From assembly GCF_018860155.1 (NCBI RefSeq), contig NZ_JAHKNI010000001.1, positions 633,333-697,332 on the forward strand: a stretch of 64,000 nucleotides of DNA. Direction: 5' to 3'. The DNA is from Nocardia albiluteola. Lineage in GTDB: Bacteria; Actinomycetota; Actinomycetes; Mycobacteriales; Mycobacteriaceae. The first letter of the stretch is position 1. Each line of letters starts with the position of its first letter. Shown here piece after piece: positions 41,349 through 50,539 of the stretch. The position numbers and the translations under genes were made by a program. The notes under the pieces are model-generated. The model was not told the DNA's origin. It did not search any database and saw only the letters and a program-made list of their open reading frames with translations.

Positions 41349-42182
41349 TCAACCAGAGTAGGGGTAGCGGCGCATCCACTTGGTCATGATCCATTTTTCG
41401 CCGGCGAGGACCGGCGCTCCGGCGTGCTTTGTGATCGGGTCGAGCTGTCCGAGGTTATTGAAGTATCGGAAGTAGACGGCATGGCCTTTGCGCGGGGAAA
41501 TCGAAATGTCTGCCTCGGGAAAGACAGTTTCACCGCCGCGTTCGACGTCATTGAGATATACCACGAGTGTTGCCGTGCGCTGTCCGCCGCGAGCGGTATG
41601 AGCGGCGTGCCCGGGTTGGTCCGGCGGAAAGTAGTCGAAATGGGGACGGTACTCGCCCCCGACCCCGTACCGCAGAATTTGCAGTCCCTCACCATTTTCC
41701 AATGGCCAGTTCATCAGGGTGGAGATCCGCCGATCGAGTCGGTCGATCAATGGGTTCTCGGACAACTTGAAATATGTGCCTTCGCTGGAGCGATTCCTAA
41801 TTGTCTCCGCACGCCCGGTTTCGGGGTCGACGATTGTGGACCGTTGCAATTTACCTTCGGACAGCTCGATCACCTGATCGCATTCCTCGGCGGAGAGAAC
41901 ATTGCCGAACAGAATCAGCTGCGGCCGCTCCACCCGCAACACGGAGTAGATCTCGTGGTCGTGCGCGTGAATAATTCGATCCGGCGAAACGGGACACGTG
42001 TCGTACTCGTAGGGCGAGGAGCCTGGGACCTCTCCCGCCAGCGCAGCGCGCACCGCCGCCGAGGCCACATCCTTGTCGAAACCGCCCCTGATCATCGATT
42101 CGACTGTCGATTCGACAGAACAGCCCCGTGCGAGATTTTCCTGAAGCCAATTCCGCCATGAAGCATCCATTGCCACCGTCAT
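41349..42182 (-). CDS. 2-oxoglutarate/Fe(II) dioxygenase, prolyl 4-hydroxylase-like
   Basis: 277 residues. The C-terminal ~180 residues are a P4H-type jelly roll: Fe ligands HFDYF (H-x-D) and the distal His in ITKHAGAPVLAGEKW, with the 2-oxoglutarate-binding Lys in the following AGEKWIMTKW. The N-terminal ~75 residues (WRNWLQENLARGCSVESTVE) form a helical domain. The sequence of the barrel (LQILRYGVGGEYRPHFDYF, GQRTATLVVYLNDVERGGET) is that of bacterial and plant P4H proteins, which hydroxylate proline in repeats or small molecules. ATG 42182 and ATG 42170 are both possible; neither has a ribosome binding site. Confidence 0.85.
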   Translation of the reverse strand: MTVAMDASWRNWLQENLARGCSVESTVESMIRGGFDKDVASAAVRAALAGEVPGSSPYEYDTCPVSPDRIIHAHDHEIYSVLRVERPQLILFGNVLSAEECDQVIELSEGKLQRSTIVDPETGRAETIRNRSSEGTYFKLSENPLIDRLDRRISTLMNWPLENGEGLQILRYGVGGEYRPHFDYFPPDQPGHAAHTARGGQRTATLVVYLNDVERGGETVFPEADISISPRKGHAVYFRYFNNLGQLDPITKHAGAPVLAGEKWIMTKWMRRYPYSG

Positions 42183-42531
42183 ATTCGAAGAGTTTATGCG
42201 CTGATACCACCAGGCCGACCTTCCACTGCTGGGAATTACATTTCTGAAGCCGCCTCCACGTGATGGTGATGAGTCGAAGTTTGTGCGGGGACGATTTACC
42301 GGTGACCCCTTCGGGGGATCGTCCGAAGCGGTGCCGATCGGGTTCTGATGGACATGCTGGTCATGTCGGAACCTTTCCCCATGGGGCCATGGTTGGCGGT
42401 TGTCTTCGCGTCTCCATTGCGACGCAGCTCTCATAACGGTGCAGTCGCATAAATGCAGGCCGGACGCGTAGTCGCCCACAACCCCCAAACGCAGCACGTA
42501 TCCGGCGACCACGGTGACCAGTGAGCGGTCT
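42183..42531. other. Intergenic region, no gene seen
   Basis: About 350 bases between the dioxygenase start and the end of bioB. Contains AT-rich patches that probably hold the dioxygenase promoter, but no convincing -35/-10 pair, operator or small gene. The longer frames that cross it are extensions of neighbouring genes. Confidence 0.4.
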
Positions 42532-43596
42532 TCAGGCGTTGGCAGGCAAATCCGTTCCGGCGCCCCGCCGGCGCAGTGCGACGAGGTCGTGGCGGGGCTG
42601 TGGAAGTGTTTGCTCGTGTGCGCCTTCGACGGTGAATCCGGCGTCGGTGATCATCTGGTGGTCGTCGATGCCGGGCTGGCCCTCGCTGGTCAGGTAGTCG
42701 CCCAGGAAGATCGAGTTGGCCAGGTGCAGCGCCAGGGGTTGCAGACTGCGCAGGTGGATCTCGCGACCCCCGGCGAGACGGACCTCGACGTCCGGGAAGA
42801 AGAACCGGAACAGCGCGAGGATGCGCAGGCAGCGCTGCGGGGTGAGGTCCCACCGGTTGCCCAGCGGGGTTCCCTCGAACGGAATCAGGAAATTCACCGG
42901 CACCGAGTCCGGGTCGAGTTCGCGCAGTGCGATCGCCACATCGACGACATCCTCGTCGGATTCGCCCATGCCGAAAATCGCCCCGGAGCACGGAGACAGT
43001 CCGGCCGCGCCGGCGCGTGTGAGCGTATCCACGCGATCAGCGAAGGTGTGCGTTGTGCAGATTTCGGAGTAGCGGGCTTCGGCTGTATTGAGGTTGTGGC
43101 TGTAGGCATGCGCGCCCGCCGCCGCGAGCCGTTGGGCCTGCCCCTCGTTCAGCAAGCCGAGGCACGCGCAGATCTCGACGTTCGGATTGTCGGCCTTGAT
43201 TGCGGCGATGGTGTTTTCGATCCGAGTGATGTCACGCTCGCCGGGCCCCCGCCCGCTGGCCACGAGACAAACGCGCTTCGCGCCCGCGCGGACCGCATCC
43301 TCAGCGATCCGTGCTGCCTCGTCCGGTGAAATCCACGAGTACTTGAGCACCTCGGATTCCGAACCGAGGCGCTGGGAGCAGTAGCCGCAATCTTCCGGAC
43401 ACAAACCACTTTTCATGTTCACGATCGTGTTCAGTTTGACGCGCATCCCGAAGAACTCACGCCGCACCCGCGAACCCGCGGCGATCACGTCGATCAGTGG
43501 CTCCGGACCCGCCAGCAGCGCCAACGCCTCCGCCCGCGAGGGAGCCGCACCGTCTAACGCCTTGTCTACCAAGAGATTCAACAATTCGCTCGTCAT
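42532..43596 (-). CDS. bioB: Biotin synthase
   Basis: 354-residue radical SAM enzyme that inserts sulfur into dethiobiotin. The [4Fe-4S] SAM motif is [20 protein letters not shown] (Cys-x3-Cys-x2-Cys, about residues 65–80); the family segments [32 protein letters not shown] and [10 protein letters not shown] follow, and the arginine of the second cluster is in [25 protein letters not shown] is upstream of ATG 43596. It stands apart from bioA/D/F genes, with a perfect BioQ-type operator at 43618–43634 controlling it. Confidence 0.93.
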   Translation of the reverse strand: MTSELLNLLVDKALDGAAPSRAEALALLAGPEPLIDVIAAGSRVRREFFGMRVKLNTIVNMKSGLCPEDCGYCSQRLGSESEVLKYSWISPDEAARIAEDAVRAGAKRVCLVASGRGPGERDITRIENTIAAIKADNPNVEICACLGLLNEGQAQRLAAAGAHAYSHNLNTAEARYSEICTTHTFADRVDTLTRAGAAGLSPCSGAIFGMGESDEDVVDVAIALRELDPDSVPVNFLIPFEGTPLGNRWDLTPQRCLRILALFRFFFPDVEVRLAGGREIHLRSLQPLALHLANSIFLGDYLTSEGQPGIDDHQMITDAGFTVEGAHEQTLPQPRHDLVALRRRGAGTDLPANA

Positions 43597-43617
43597 AACA
43601 CGGCAACCTACCTCGAG

Positions 43618-43634
43618 CTTGAACGTCGTTCAAG
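43618..43634. promoter_or_regulatory. BioQ-type operator of bioB
   Basis: CTTGAAC-GTC-GTTCAAG: perfect 7-bp arms with a three-base spacer, 22 bases upstream of bioB. It matches the TGAAC-N3-GTTCA consensus known for BioQ, the TetR repressor of biotin synthesis in mycobacteria and corynebacteria. Confidence 0.75.
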
Positions 43635-43769
43635 TCTGGTCTTGACCAGTCATTTTCCATGTGCGTCAACCGCCGCAGGGCCTGTCGTCACCGAAGATTC
43701 CGTGCACTGAACCAGCCTCAGGCACTGGTTGGATGTTGTAGGAGAGAGCCGGTTCAGTGAGGAGTTGGA

Positions 43770-44006
43770 TTGGTTTCCGCTGGTGAGCATCCCGATGTCG
43801 CCGAGGCGAGGCATCTTGTGCGCCGTCTGGGTTTGGAGTTTTCGGATGCGGTTCCGGAGACGGAGAACGCTGAGTACGGGGCGTTCGTCTCCCGCGTGGG
43901 TCGCGGGTCGGTCAGGTTCCGGGTGGGCAAGCTGACGCCGGCGAAGGTGGGTCTGTTCGTGACGGTGTGGAAACGTCGGCGCCGCAGCCGGAACGGCGAA
44001 CCAGGG
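43770..44006 (+). pseudogene. Truncated MepB-like gene
   Basis: From TTG 43770 the frame encodes about 75 residues that match the N-terminal half of MepB proteins: AEYGAFVSRVGRGSVRFRVG, then KLTPAKVGLFVTVWKRR, the hallmark 'K-x-T-P-x-K-V-G-x-F-V-T-x-W-K-R' stretch. Immediately after, the frame enters the antisense of the LuxR-type regulator gene and no MepB sequence remains. The C-terminal half has therefore been lost at a junction near 43985–44015. An open frame continues by chance to 44522. Confidence 0.6.
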
Positions 44007-44015
44007 CCGGTCGGG

Positions 44016-46346
44016 CTACCGCACCGACGACGACCGCGCTGTCCAGGCGGCGACCTGCGTCCGCGACGAGAAGCCGAGTTTGCCGAGGATGTTTTCGAGG
44101 TGCCGGTCGACGGTGCGCGGCGAGACCACGAGCCGTTGCGCGATCTGCCGGTTGCTGAGGCCCTGTGCGACGAGTTCGGCCACCTGCTGCTCGCGCGCGG
44201 TCAGTACGGTGTCGTGCTGCTTCACGGTGTCGTGCTGCTGCGCGGGTTCGGTGGCACGCTCGGGACGATCGAGTGCATAGGCGATCGCCTGGTCGTGATC
44301 GAGGCTTTCGCCGCGGGCGCGCTCCGAACGCAGCACCGCCTCGGGCAACGCCGCGGCAATGGTTCGCTCGCAGGTGGCGTGCAGTTTTCCCAGGTAGGGG
44401 CCGAATGCCGTCATCGATGTATTGATGTGCTGCCATTCCGATCCGACTGCTCCCAGCAGCCGCGCCGCATGCCGGTGTTCGCCGCGGGCGGCGGCGATCC
44501 AGGCCAGCAGTTCGATCATTAGTGCCGTGGCCGCGCGGGCGTTGAACTCGGTCTGGATCTCCAGTGCGGCACGGGTACTAGTGACGGCCTCGTCGTATTC
44601 GCCGTGGAGGTGCCGGTCGAAGCCGAGTGCTAACAGGGCAAACGACTTGCTCCATTGTTCGCCGCACTTGTCGGCCAGGTCGATCGCCTCCCGGGCAGTC
44701 TTCGCCGCTCTGTCGTCGCGGGCGTGTGCTTGCGCCATGGCGAGCTGGAACAGGGTCAGCCGGGCCAGGTTGTCGTTGTCGGGGGAATCCGCGAGGACGC
44801 GCTCGAAGATCGCGATGGCTTCCGCGAGGCGGCCGCGGAACAGCGCTGAAGTGCCGCGGAGACTGTCCGCGTAGGCGATGACGCGGCGATCGGCGACGGC
44901 CGCACGGGCCGTGCACTCGTCGAGTGCCTGGTCAGCCTGGTCGTGATCGCCTTGCAGCACCATTATCCAGGCCGCGACCCACAGCGCCGGGATCCGTTTG
45001 GGGCTGTCCGGGTCGGAGTTGTGCAGCGCTCGCTCGGTCCACCGTCGTCCGTCGCCGAGGAAGGTGTCGGCGCACCAGTGGTAGCGAAGCGCTATGACGA
45101 GGGTCAGGGCTTCGGGTGCGGCGGCCGGCTCGTTGGTCGCCCAGTCGAGTGCCGCTTGCAGGTTGTCGTGTTCTGCGCGCAACTCGGCCAGACCGGCCGC
45201 CTGGCCGGGCCCGTCCCAGACCTCGGCGGTCCGCTGGGCGAGCGCGCGGAAGAAATCGCAATGCCGCTTGCGGAGGGCGCCGGTCTCACCCAGTTCGGTC
45301 AGCCGCTGCCCCCCGTACTCCCGGATCGTTTCCAGCATCCAGTACCGAGGTGGGCCGTCGGTCGAGGCGAGCACCAGGATCGACTGCAAGATCAAGTGGT
45401 CGATCAGGTCCACAATCTCCTCGCGAGGCAGGTCGGGACCGGCGCACACGCCCTCCGCGGCGGCCAGGGTGAATTCTCCGGCGAAAACCGACAGGCGCGC
45501 CCACAGCAGCCGCTCCGCCGGTCGGCTCAGCCCGTAGCTCCAGTCGATCAGCGCCCGCAGCGTCCGCTGCCGCGGCACTGTGGCCCGCGCGTCGATGTTC
45601 AGCAGGGTGAACCGGTCGTCGAGTCGTTCCAGCAGGCCCTGCATCGTCAGTGACCGTAGCCGGGATGCGGCGAGTTCGATGGCGAGCGGGATGCCGTCCA
45701 GCCGGTGGCAGACCCGCGTAATCGCTTCTGTGTCACCTTCGGTCACAGTGAAATCCGGACGCACTGCCCGGGCGCGTTCCAGTAGCAGTGCAGGCGCTTC
45801 GAAAGCGGTTAGTGCCGTCAGTGTGATCGCCGTGCCCGCGGCGGGCATCGACAGCGGCAGGACCGGGTATACATGCTCGCCCACCAGCCCGAGCGCCTCC
45901 CGGCTGGTGGCCAGAATCTGCAGCTCGGCACATGATTTCAGTAGGTGCTCGCACAGCGCGCCAGACCTTTCCAGCAGGTGCTCGCAGTTGTCCAGCACGA
46001 GCAGGGTGCGCATGGCGGTGAGGTGGTCGACGAGCTGCTCCTCGGGGCTTCGGTTCGACATATCGTTGATTCCCAGTACGGTCATCACCGCCCGTGCCAC
46101 CAGATCCGCGTCGCCGACGCGGGCCAGATCCACCAGCCACACCCCATCCGGAAACAACTGGCCGACCGCGGCCGCGACCTCGGTGGCCAGGCGGGTCTTT
46201 CCGACTCCGCCCGCGCCGGTGAGCGTGACCAGCCGGGCAGTAGCGAGTAGCTTCCGGACTTCGCGGATATCCCGTTCTCGTCCGACGAAGCTGGTGATCG
46301 CGAACGGCATGTTGCCAGCCACGCGAGCAGGCTTGCGTCTCGGCAC
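44016..46346 (-). CDS. LuxR-type transcriptional regulator with N-terminal NB-ARC-like ATPase
   Basis: 776 residues. P-loop VTLTGAGGVGKTRLATEVAA (about residues 40–59), Walker B TLLVLDNCEHLL, sensor ILATSREALGL, then a large α-helical TPR-like region (residues 370–680), and a C-terminal LuxR helix-turn-helix: LTAREQQVAELVAQGLSNRQ followed by IAQRLVVSPRTVDRHLENIL. This is the large ATPase-LuxR class common in actinomycetes. Start GTG 46346; ATG 46310 is possible. The target genes and inducer are unknown; the nearest divergent gene is the resolvase-like ORF at 46503. Confidence 0.88.
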   Translation of the reverse strand: MPRRKPARVAGNMPFAITSFVGRERDIREVRKLLATARLVTLTGAGGVGKTRLATEVAAAVGQLFPDGVWLVDLARVGDADLVARAVMTVLGINDMSNRSPEEQLVDHLTAMRTLLVLDNCEHLLERSGALCEHLLKSCAELQILATSREALGLVGEHVYPVLPLSMPAAGTAITLTALTAFEAPALLLERARAVRPDFTVTEGDTEAITRVCHRLDGIPLAIELAASRLRSLTMQGLLERLDDRFTLLNIDARATVPRQRTLRALIDWSYGLSRPAERLLWARLSVFAGEFTLAAAEGVCAGPDLPREEIVDLIDHLILQSILVLASTDGPPRYWMLETIREYGGQRLTELGETGALRKRHCDFFRALAQRTAEVWDGPGQAAGLAELRAEHDNLQAALDWATNEPAAAPEALTLVIALRYHWCADTFLGDGRRWTERALHNSDPDSPKRIPALWVAAWIMVLQGDHDQADQALDECTARAAVADRRVIAYADSLRGTSALFRGRLAEAIAIFERVLADSPDNDNLARLTLFQLAMAQAHARDDRAAKTAREAIDLADKCGEQWSKSFALLALGFDRHLHGEYDEAVTSTRAALEIQTEFNARAATALMIELLAWIAAARGEHRHAARLLGAVGSEWQHINTSMTAFGPYLGKLHATCERTIAAALPEAVLRSERARGESLDHDQAIAYALDRPERATEPAQQHDTVKQHDTVLTAREQQVAELVAQGLSNRQIAQRLVVSPRTVDRHLENILGKLGFSSRTQVAAWTARSSSVR

Positions 46347-46502
46347 AAGACCAATCTAGCCGCGCCGATGTACCGGGGTCCCGGCGACTCACCCACCCGG
46401 CTGGGTAGGGAAATGTGTAGATCTACCGATCCGGCCACCGCGCGCAGCGGACGAGAATCGCAGGGCAAGCGGCAGATGTGCCAACCGAGATTGGACCATT
46501 CG

Positions 46503-46832
46503 ATGACCCCCCTATTGCCTCTTGCCTACGGATACTTACGCGCCGATATGCTCCGTGACCGCGACCCGGATTCGGGCGCGGACCGACTGCGGGCAGCCGC
46601 CGAGTCATTCGGATACGCGCTGGGCACCGTGTTCTATGAGCCCGCGCCCCAGCATGGGATATTGCCACCGGCGTTCGTCGAGCTCGTTCAGGAATGTCGT
46701 CGGACCGAAGCGCGCGCGGTGCTGACGTTGCGCGGGCACCTCTCGGGTATGACCGCGTGCCGGACGATCCTCATGGGGATCCTCGGAGTGCGCACCGATG
46801 CCGCGATCCGGGAACTCGAGCCGAATGGGTGA
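46503..46832 (+). CDS. Serine-recombinase-like N-terminal domain protein without catalytic Ser
   Basis: 109 residues. The opening LAYGYLRADMLRDRDPDSGA and the following DRLRAAAESFGYALGTVFYE parallel the resolvase N-terminal fold (Y-x-R, then helix, then strand), and ECRRTEARAVLTLRGHLSGM resembles the later strand/helix pair. The catalytic serine that follows Y-x-R in resolvases is absent (A-D-M here), and no DNA-binding tail is present. It is thus more likely a diverged, non-recombining relative. ATG 46503 has a weak upstream signal (GAGATTGGACC). Confidence 0.5.
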   Translation: MTPLLPLAYGYLRADMLRDRDPDSGADRLRAAAESFGYALGTVFYEPAPQHGILPPAFVELVQECRRTEARAVLTLRGHLSGMTACRTILMGILGVRTDAAIRELEPNG

Positions 46833-46928
46833 GAGCCGCTGGATGTGGTTAATCACGGCGGTGGTGACAGCGCGGCCTCGTGCGTTGCGGATGTCGTAGC
46901 CCAGGCGCCAGCTGATGCTGCCACGAGT

Positions 46929-46963
46929 AAGGCCCCCAACCAGACGTACTGGTCAGGGGCCCT
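46929..46963 (-). terminator. Hairpin downstream of tRNA-Pro
   Basis: GGCCCCCAACCAG (46931–46943) and CTGGTCAGGGGCC (46949–46961) form a GC-rich imperfect stem with a short loop, 22 bases past the tRNA 3' end. Confidence 0.6.
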
Positions 46964-46982
46964 GTCGTGTCTCCACACACGA

Positions 46983-47057
<75 letters not shown>

Positions 47058-47113
47058 TGATGTGAACCTGCAGTAGCTTACAACAAGGGAGGCTCCGGAG
47101 TTAAATCCGCAGG

Positions 47114-48766
47114 TCACTTGTCCGGGAGGGGGCGGATGCTGGCGAGGATGCGCTGGGCGGTGGGGCGGTCGATGGCGCGGTCCACGCCGGTGTCGGCGGC
47201 GATGGTCATGACGAAATTGCCGTTCTCGCCGGGGAAGGCGAACGTGTAGACGGCGAAGGAGCCGGCGCAGCCGGGGGCCGGGGGTGGGAAGGTGCCGTCG
47301 ACCTCGGCGAACGAGCCGTGTAGCTCGCCGTCCAGGGAGGTGAGCGGTACGGCCTTGCCCGGGGTGGTGCCGGTGGCGGTGGACCAGCCGATCTTGGCCA
47401 GGTGGGCGGCGACGTCCGTAGCCGCCGCGGTCGGGTCCGGCTTCGCGGACATGGTCAGAAAGGCGTTGGTGCGCACATAGTTCGGGCAGTAGCCCTTGCC
47501 GTCCTGCGCGAGCCCGGCGATCTCGACGGTGTCGGGCGCGGTGCCCCAGACGGTGGAACTCGCCGGGTCCACCTGCCAGTTCCGGGGCACGTCGAAGGCT
47601 GCGCCGCGGGACGGGACCTGGACCACCTGGTAGCCGGGGATCAGTGGGGCCAGATTGGCGATCGTGGCGGGCGCGGTGGTCGATGGTGCGGCGCTGGGCG
47701 GCGAACTCTTGGCCGAGGTCAGCGCGCTGACCAAGGAGCCGGAATCGGCCGAGGATGCGGAATTGCCGGAGCCACCAACCGTGAGGAGAGTCACGCCGAT
47801 GCCCAGCGCTACCACCACCGCGGCCCCGATCCCGGCGAAGAGCCAGGTCTTGCGCTCGCGGGCGCTCAGCGGTCGATCCTTGTGGCGGGACTTGTACGGG
47901 CCCGCATCCGGTGGCGTCGGGTCCGAGTCCACCGGATGGGCGGCGGTCCGCGCGTCCCACGGCTGCGCCGCTGCCGGCGCGTCGTGCGGCTGTGCGCCAC
48001 CGAAGGTCTGGGCGGAATCGCGAATCTCGGCCGAGGCGGATCCCATCGGCTGCGGCGCCCCGGACGGATGCTGTGGCGTCCCAGGGGGATAGGGTGCGCC
48101 GGGCAGTGAAGGCGTTATGCCTCTAGAGGCGCCCGGGGCATGTGCAGTTCGCGATACACCCTGGACGCCAACCGATTTCGCCGACTGATCCGAATTCTGT
48201 TGTAGTGCTGCATGATCCGGCCCACCGAGCTGCCATGCCTCCTCCGGCTTCGGCACGTTCGAACTCGAGGGCTGTTGTTGTGCAGCGGGATCGGGGGCAC
48301 CGCCGCGAGGTGAGGTTCCCGGCTGCGCGCGGCCCTCGGCCGCAGCCGGCGCCGCAGGTGAAATTGCCTGCTGCGGAATAGGATTAGTGCGCGGATCGGA
48401 GCCGACGAGCCCGAGATGATCGGTCCGCCCGTCGCGCGCGGCGTGCTCGAGATCGGGTGTGACCGACACCGATTGAGACGGGGACCCACCCTGCCCGAAG
48501 CTCACCTGCGCAATCCGATCCGTGGGTGCGGCCTGCTGCGCCCAGGCATCCGGACGTGCGGGCACCGCGGCATCCACGACCGGGATCTTCTCGGTCCTGG
48601 CGGGCCCGGCCGGACGAAAATCGATCGCCTCGGTATCGGTGGTGTCCGCTGGCGAGGTCGGATGTGGCAGGTTCAACCCGCGCAGATGCGCGGCGTGGTG
48701 CGGGCGCGATCGATTGTCGGCGGCCGGCCGATCGCCGGATTCACCGCTGATCGGCTCGTTGCTCAC
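47114..48766 (-). CDS. Proline-rich single-pass membrane protein with extracellular domain
   Basis: 550 residues. A long disordered Pro/Ala/Gln-rich cytoplasmic part (1–305), a basic stop region SRHKDRPLSARERKTW, one membrane helix (LFAGIGAAVVVALGIGVTLL, about 313–333), a Ser/Ala/Pro linker, and an extracellular ~190-residue domain with a PSRGAAFDVPRNWQVDPASS core and the cysteines of KGYCPNYVR and PAPGCAGSF that may form a disulfide. The domain resembles the DUF8017-type extracytoplasmic domains of Nocardia; function unknown. Between tRNA-Pro and the metallophosphoesterase gene. Confidence 0.8.
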   Translation of the reverse strand: MSNEPISGESGDRPAADNRSRPHHAAHLRGLNLPHPTSPADTTDTEAIDFRPAGPARTEKIPVVDAAVPARPDAWAQQAAPTDRIAQVSFGQGGSPSQSVSVTPDLEHAARDGRTDHLGLVGSDPRTNPIPQQAISPAAPAAAEGRAQPGTSPRGGAPDPAAQQQPSSSNVPKPEEAWQLGGPDHAALQQNSDQSAKSVGVQGVSRTAHAPGASRGITPSLPGAPYPPGTPQHPSGAPQPMGSASAEIRDSAQTFGGAQPHDAPAAAQPWDARTAAHPVDSDPTPPDAGPYKSRHKDRPLSARERKTWLFAGIGAAVVVALGIGVTLLTVGGSGNSASSADSGSLVSALTSAKSSPPSAAPSTTAPATIANLAPLIPGYQVVQVPSRGAAFDVPRNWQVDPASSTVWGTAPDTVEIAGLAQDGKGYCPNYVRTNAFLTMSAKPDPTAAATDVAAHLAKIGWSTATGTTPGKAVPLTSLDGELHGSFAEVDGTFPPPAPGCAGSFAVYTFAFPGENGNFVMTIAADTGVDRAIDRPTAQRILASIRPLPDK

Positions 48767-48837
48767 CCTCGTCCCCTGCCTGACGTGTCGGATCGGCGAG
48801 CGACCCTGTGTTCACCCACCTCGCGGCCTACCGTCCC

Positions 48838-49800
48838 CTACCGGGCCACGACCTCCGACGCCGACACGCCGTGGCCGCTGGCGGCAGCGGGGCGCTGCGG
48901 CGGGGCAGCGACCAGCGTCAGCAGGGTCGCCTCCGGGCGACAGCAGAACCGGTACGGCGCCCACGGCGAGGTACCGAGCCCGGCCGAGACGTGCAACCGG
49001 GTGTGTGCACCCCAGCGCGAGGGCCCCTTCACCCGGGAACGGTCGATGCCGCAGTTGGTGACCAGCGCGCCGAAGCCCGGCAGGCACAGCTGCCCGCCGT
49101 GGGTGTGACCCGCCAGCACCAGGTCGTAGCCGTCGGTGGCGAAACGGTCGAGCACGCGCGGCTCGGGGGAGTGGGTCAGGCCGATGCTCAGCTCCGCCAG
49201 CGGATTCGGGGCGCCGGCGATGGTGTCGTAGCGGTCGCGCTTCAGGTGCGGATCGTCGACCCCGGCGGTCGCGATCTTGATTCCGGCCACCTCGACGTCG
49301 CGCCGCACGTGGGTCAGGTCGTGCCAGCCGCGCTCGGAGAACGCCGCCCGCAGATCCTGCCAGGGCAGCGGGTCGCCGTGGACGCGCTTGTGGTCCTTCT
49401 TGAAGTACTTCAGCGGATTCTTCGGCACCGGCGCGAAATAGTCGTTGCTGCCGAAGACGAACAGGCCCGGCCGCGACAGCAGCCCCGACAGCGCCTGCAC
49501 CACCGCGGGCACCGCCTTGGGATGGGCCAGATTGTCACCGGTGTCGACCACCAGATCCGGTTCGAGTCGTGCCAGCTCCCGCACCCAGTTCTGCTTGAGC
49601 TTCTGCCCGGGCATCATGTGCAGATCGGACAGGTGCAGCACCCGCAGGCTCGCCGACCCCGGCTGTAGCACCGGCAGGGTCGCCTCACGCAGGACGAACG
49701 CGTTGCGTTCGATCAGCGAGGCGTAGCCGATACCGGCCACTGCGGCTCCGGCGGCGCCCAACGCGGCTCGTTGGACTGCGGGAGACGAGAGTACGGGCAT
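48838..49800 (-). CDS. Metallophosphoesterase (Rv3683-like)
   Basis: 320 residues, the length of the M. tuberculosis homologue. Calcineurin-like metal motifs in order: LSDLHMMPGQ (D-x-H), VDTGDNLAHP (G-D-N), FGSNDYFAP (G-N/S-N-D), GLTHSPEP and GHTHGGQLCLPG (G-H-x-H). An N-terminal hydrophobic segment (AALGAAGAAVAGIGYASLIE) suggests membrane attachment. Start ATG 49800 (MPVLSSPAVQ) chosen because the frame upstream has no ribosome binding site. Likely a phosphodiesterase acting near the envelope; next to ponA2 as in mycobacteria. Confidence 0.88.
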   Translation of the reverse strand: MPVLSSPAVQRAALGAAGAAVAGIGYASLIERNAFVLREATLPVLQPGSASLRVLHLSDLHMMPGQKLKQNWVRELARLEPDLVVDTGDNLAHPKAVPAVVQALSGLLSRPGLFVFGSNDYFAPVPKNPLKYFKKDHKRVHGDPLPWQDLRAAFSERGWHDLTHVRRDVEVAGIKIATAGVDDPHLKRDRYDTIAGAPNPLAELSIGLTHSPEPRVLDRFATDGYDLVLAGHTHGGQLCLPGFGALVTNCGIDRSRVKGPSRWGAHTRLHVSAGLGTSPWAPYRFCCRPEATLLTLVAAPPQRPAAASGHGVSASEVVAR

Positions 49801-49946
49801 TCGATCAGGATAGGCGACGGATGTGACGAACATCGAGTGTGATTCGGCACAGGTCCAGATCGCGCCAGCGTGCGAGCACGGGACGGGGTGCGGCGCGGGG
49901 GCAAAACAACTGGGGCAAGGCGTCCGGACCGGTTACCGTGAGCATT

Positions 49947-50411
49947 ATGTCGGAACTCAAATCGAAGCTGCGGGCCGATCTGACCACGTCCATGAAGGCC
50001 AAGGACGCGCTGCGCACCAATACCCTGCGCATGCTGCTGGCCGCCATCCAGACCGCCGAGGTGGCCGGGGCGCAGGCGCGCGAGCTGTCCGATGCCGACG
50101 TGATCGCGGTGCTGGCCAAGGAGGCCAAGAAGCGCAACGAGGCGGCGGTGGTCTACGAGCAGGCGGGCCGCGGCGAACTCGCGGCCAACGAGCGCGCCGA
50201 GAATGAGATCATCGACGAGTACCTGCCCACCCCGCTCAACGATGCGGAGGTGGCCGACCTCGTCGACACCGCCATCGCCCAGGTCGCCGAGCAGAACGGT
50301 GAGCGCCCGGGCGTGCGGCAGATGGGGCAGGTCATGAAGATCGCCACCACCCTGGCCCACGGCCGCGCCGACGGTTCGCGCATCTCGGCCGCGGTGAAGG
50401 CCCGCCTCTAG
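49947..50411 (+). CDS. GatB/YqeY domain protein
   Basis: 154 residues. YqeY family: MSELKSKLRADLTTSMKAKD at the start, RMLLAAIQTAEV, the KEAKKRNEAAVVYEQAGRGE helix, and the C-terminal VRQMGQVMKIATTLAHGRAD with ISAAVKARL. Related to the GatB tail that binds tRNA but without an amidotransferase domain; exact role unknown. Convergent with ponA2 and separated from it by a strong bidirectional terminator. Confidence 0.9.
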   Translation: MSELKSKLRADLTTSMKAKDALRTNTLRMLLAAIQTAEVAGAQARELSDADVIAVLAKEAKKRNEAAVVYEQAGRGELAANERAENEIIDEYLPTPLNDAEVADLVDTAIAQVAEQNGERPGVRQMGQVMKIATTLAHGRADGSRISAAVKARL

Positions 50412-50495
50412 CCCGGTCCGGAATCCGCAGGCGGACAAGGAATTCCCGCCTGTGGCCGCTGCCTGGCCGAATCGCGCAAGCGTGGCGCAGATACG

Positions 50496-50534
50496 CCGGA
50501 GCCCCGCTGGACTACATCTCCAGCGGGGCTCCGG
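50496..50534. terminator. Bidirectional hairpin terminator between YqeY and ponA2
   Basis: CCGGAGCCCCGCTGGA on the left is complementary to TCCAGCGGGGCTCCGG (50519–50534) on the right; stem of about 16 bp and a seven-base loop, immediately before the ponA2 stop codon. Confidence 0.8.
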
Positions 50535-50539
50535 TGTGT

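Noticed and set aside
43770..44522. A 250-codon gene continuing from the MepB-like start
   Set aside because: After about residue 75 it reads the antisense of the LuxR-type regulator; only the first part has coding character.
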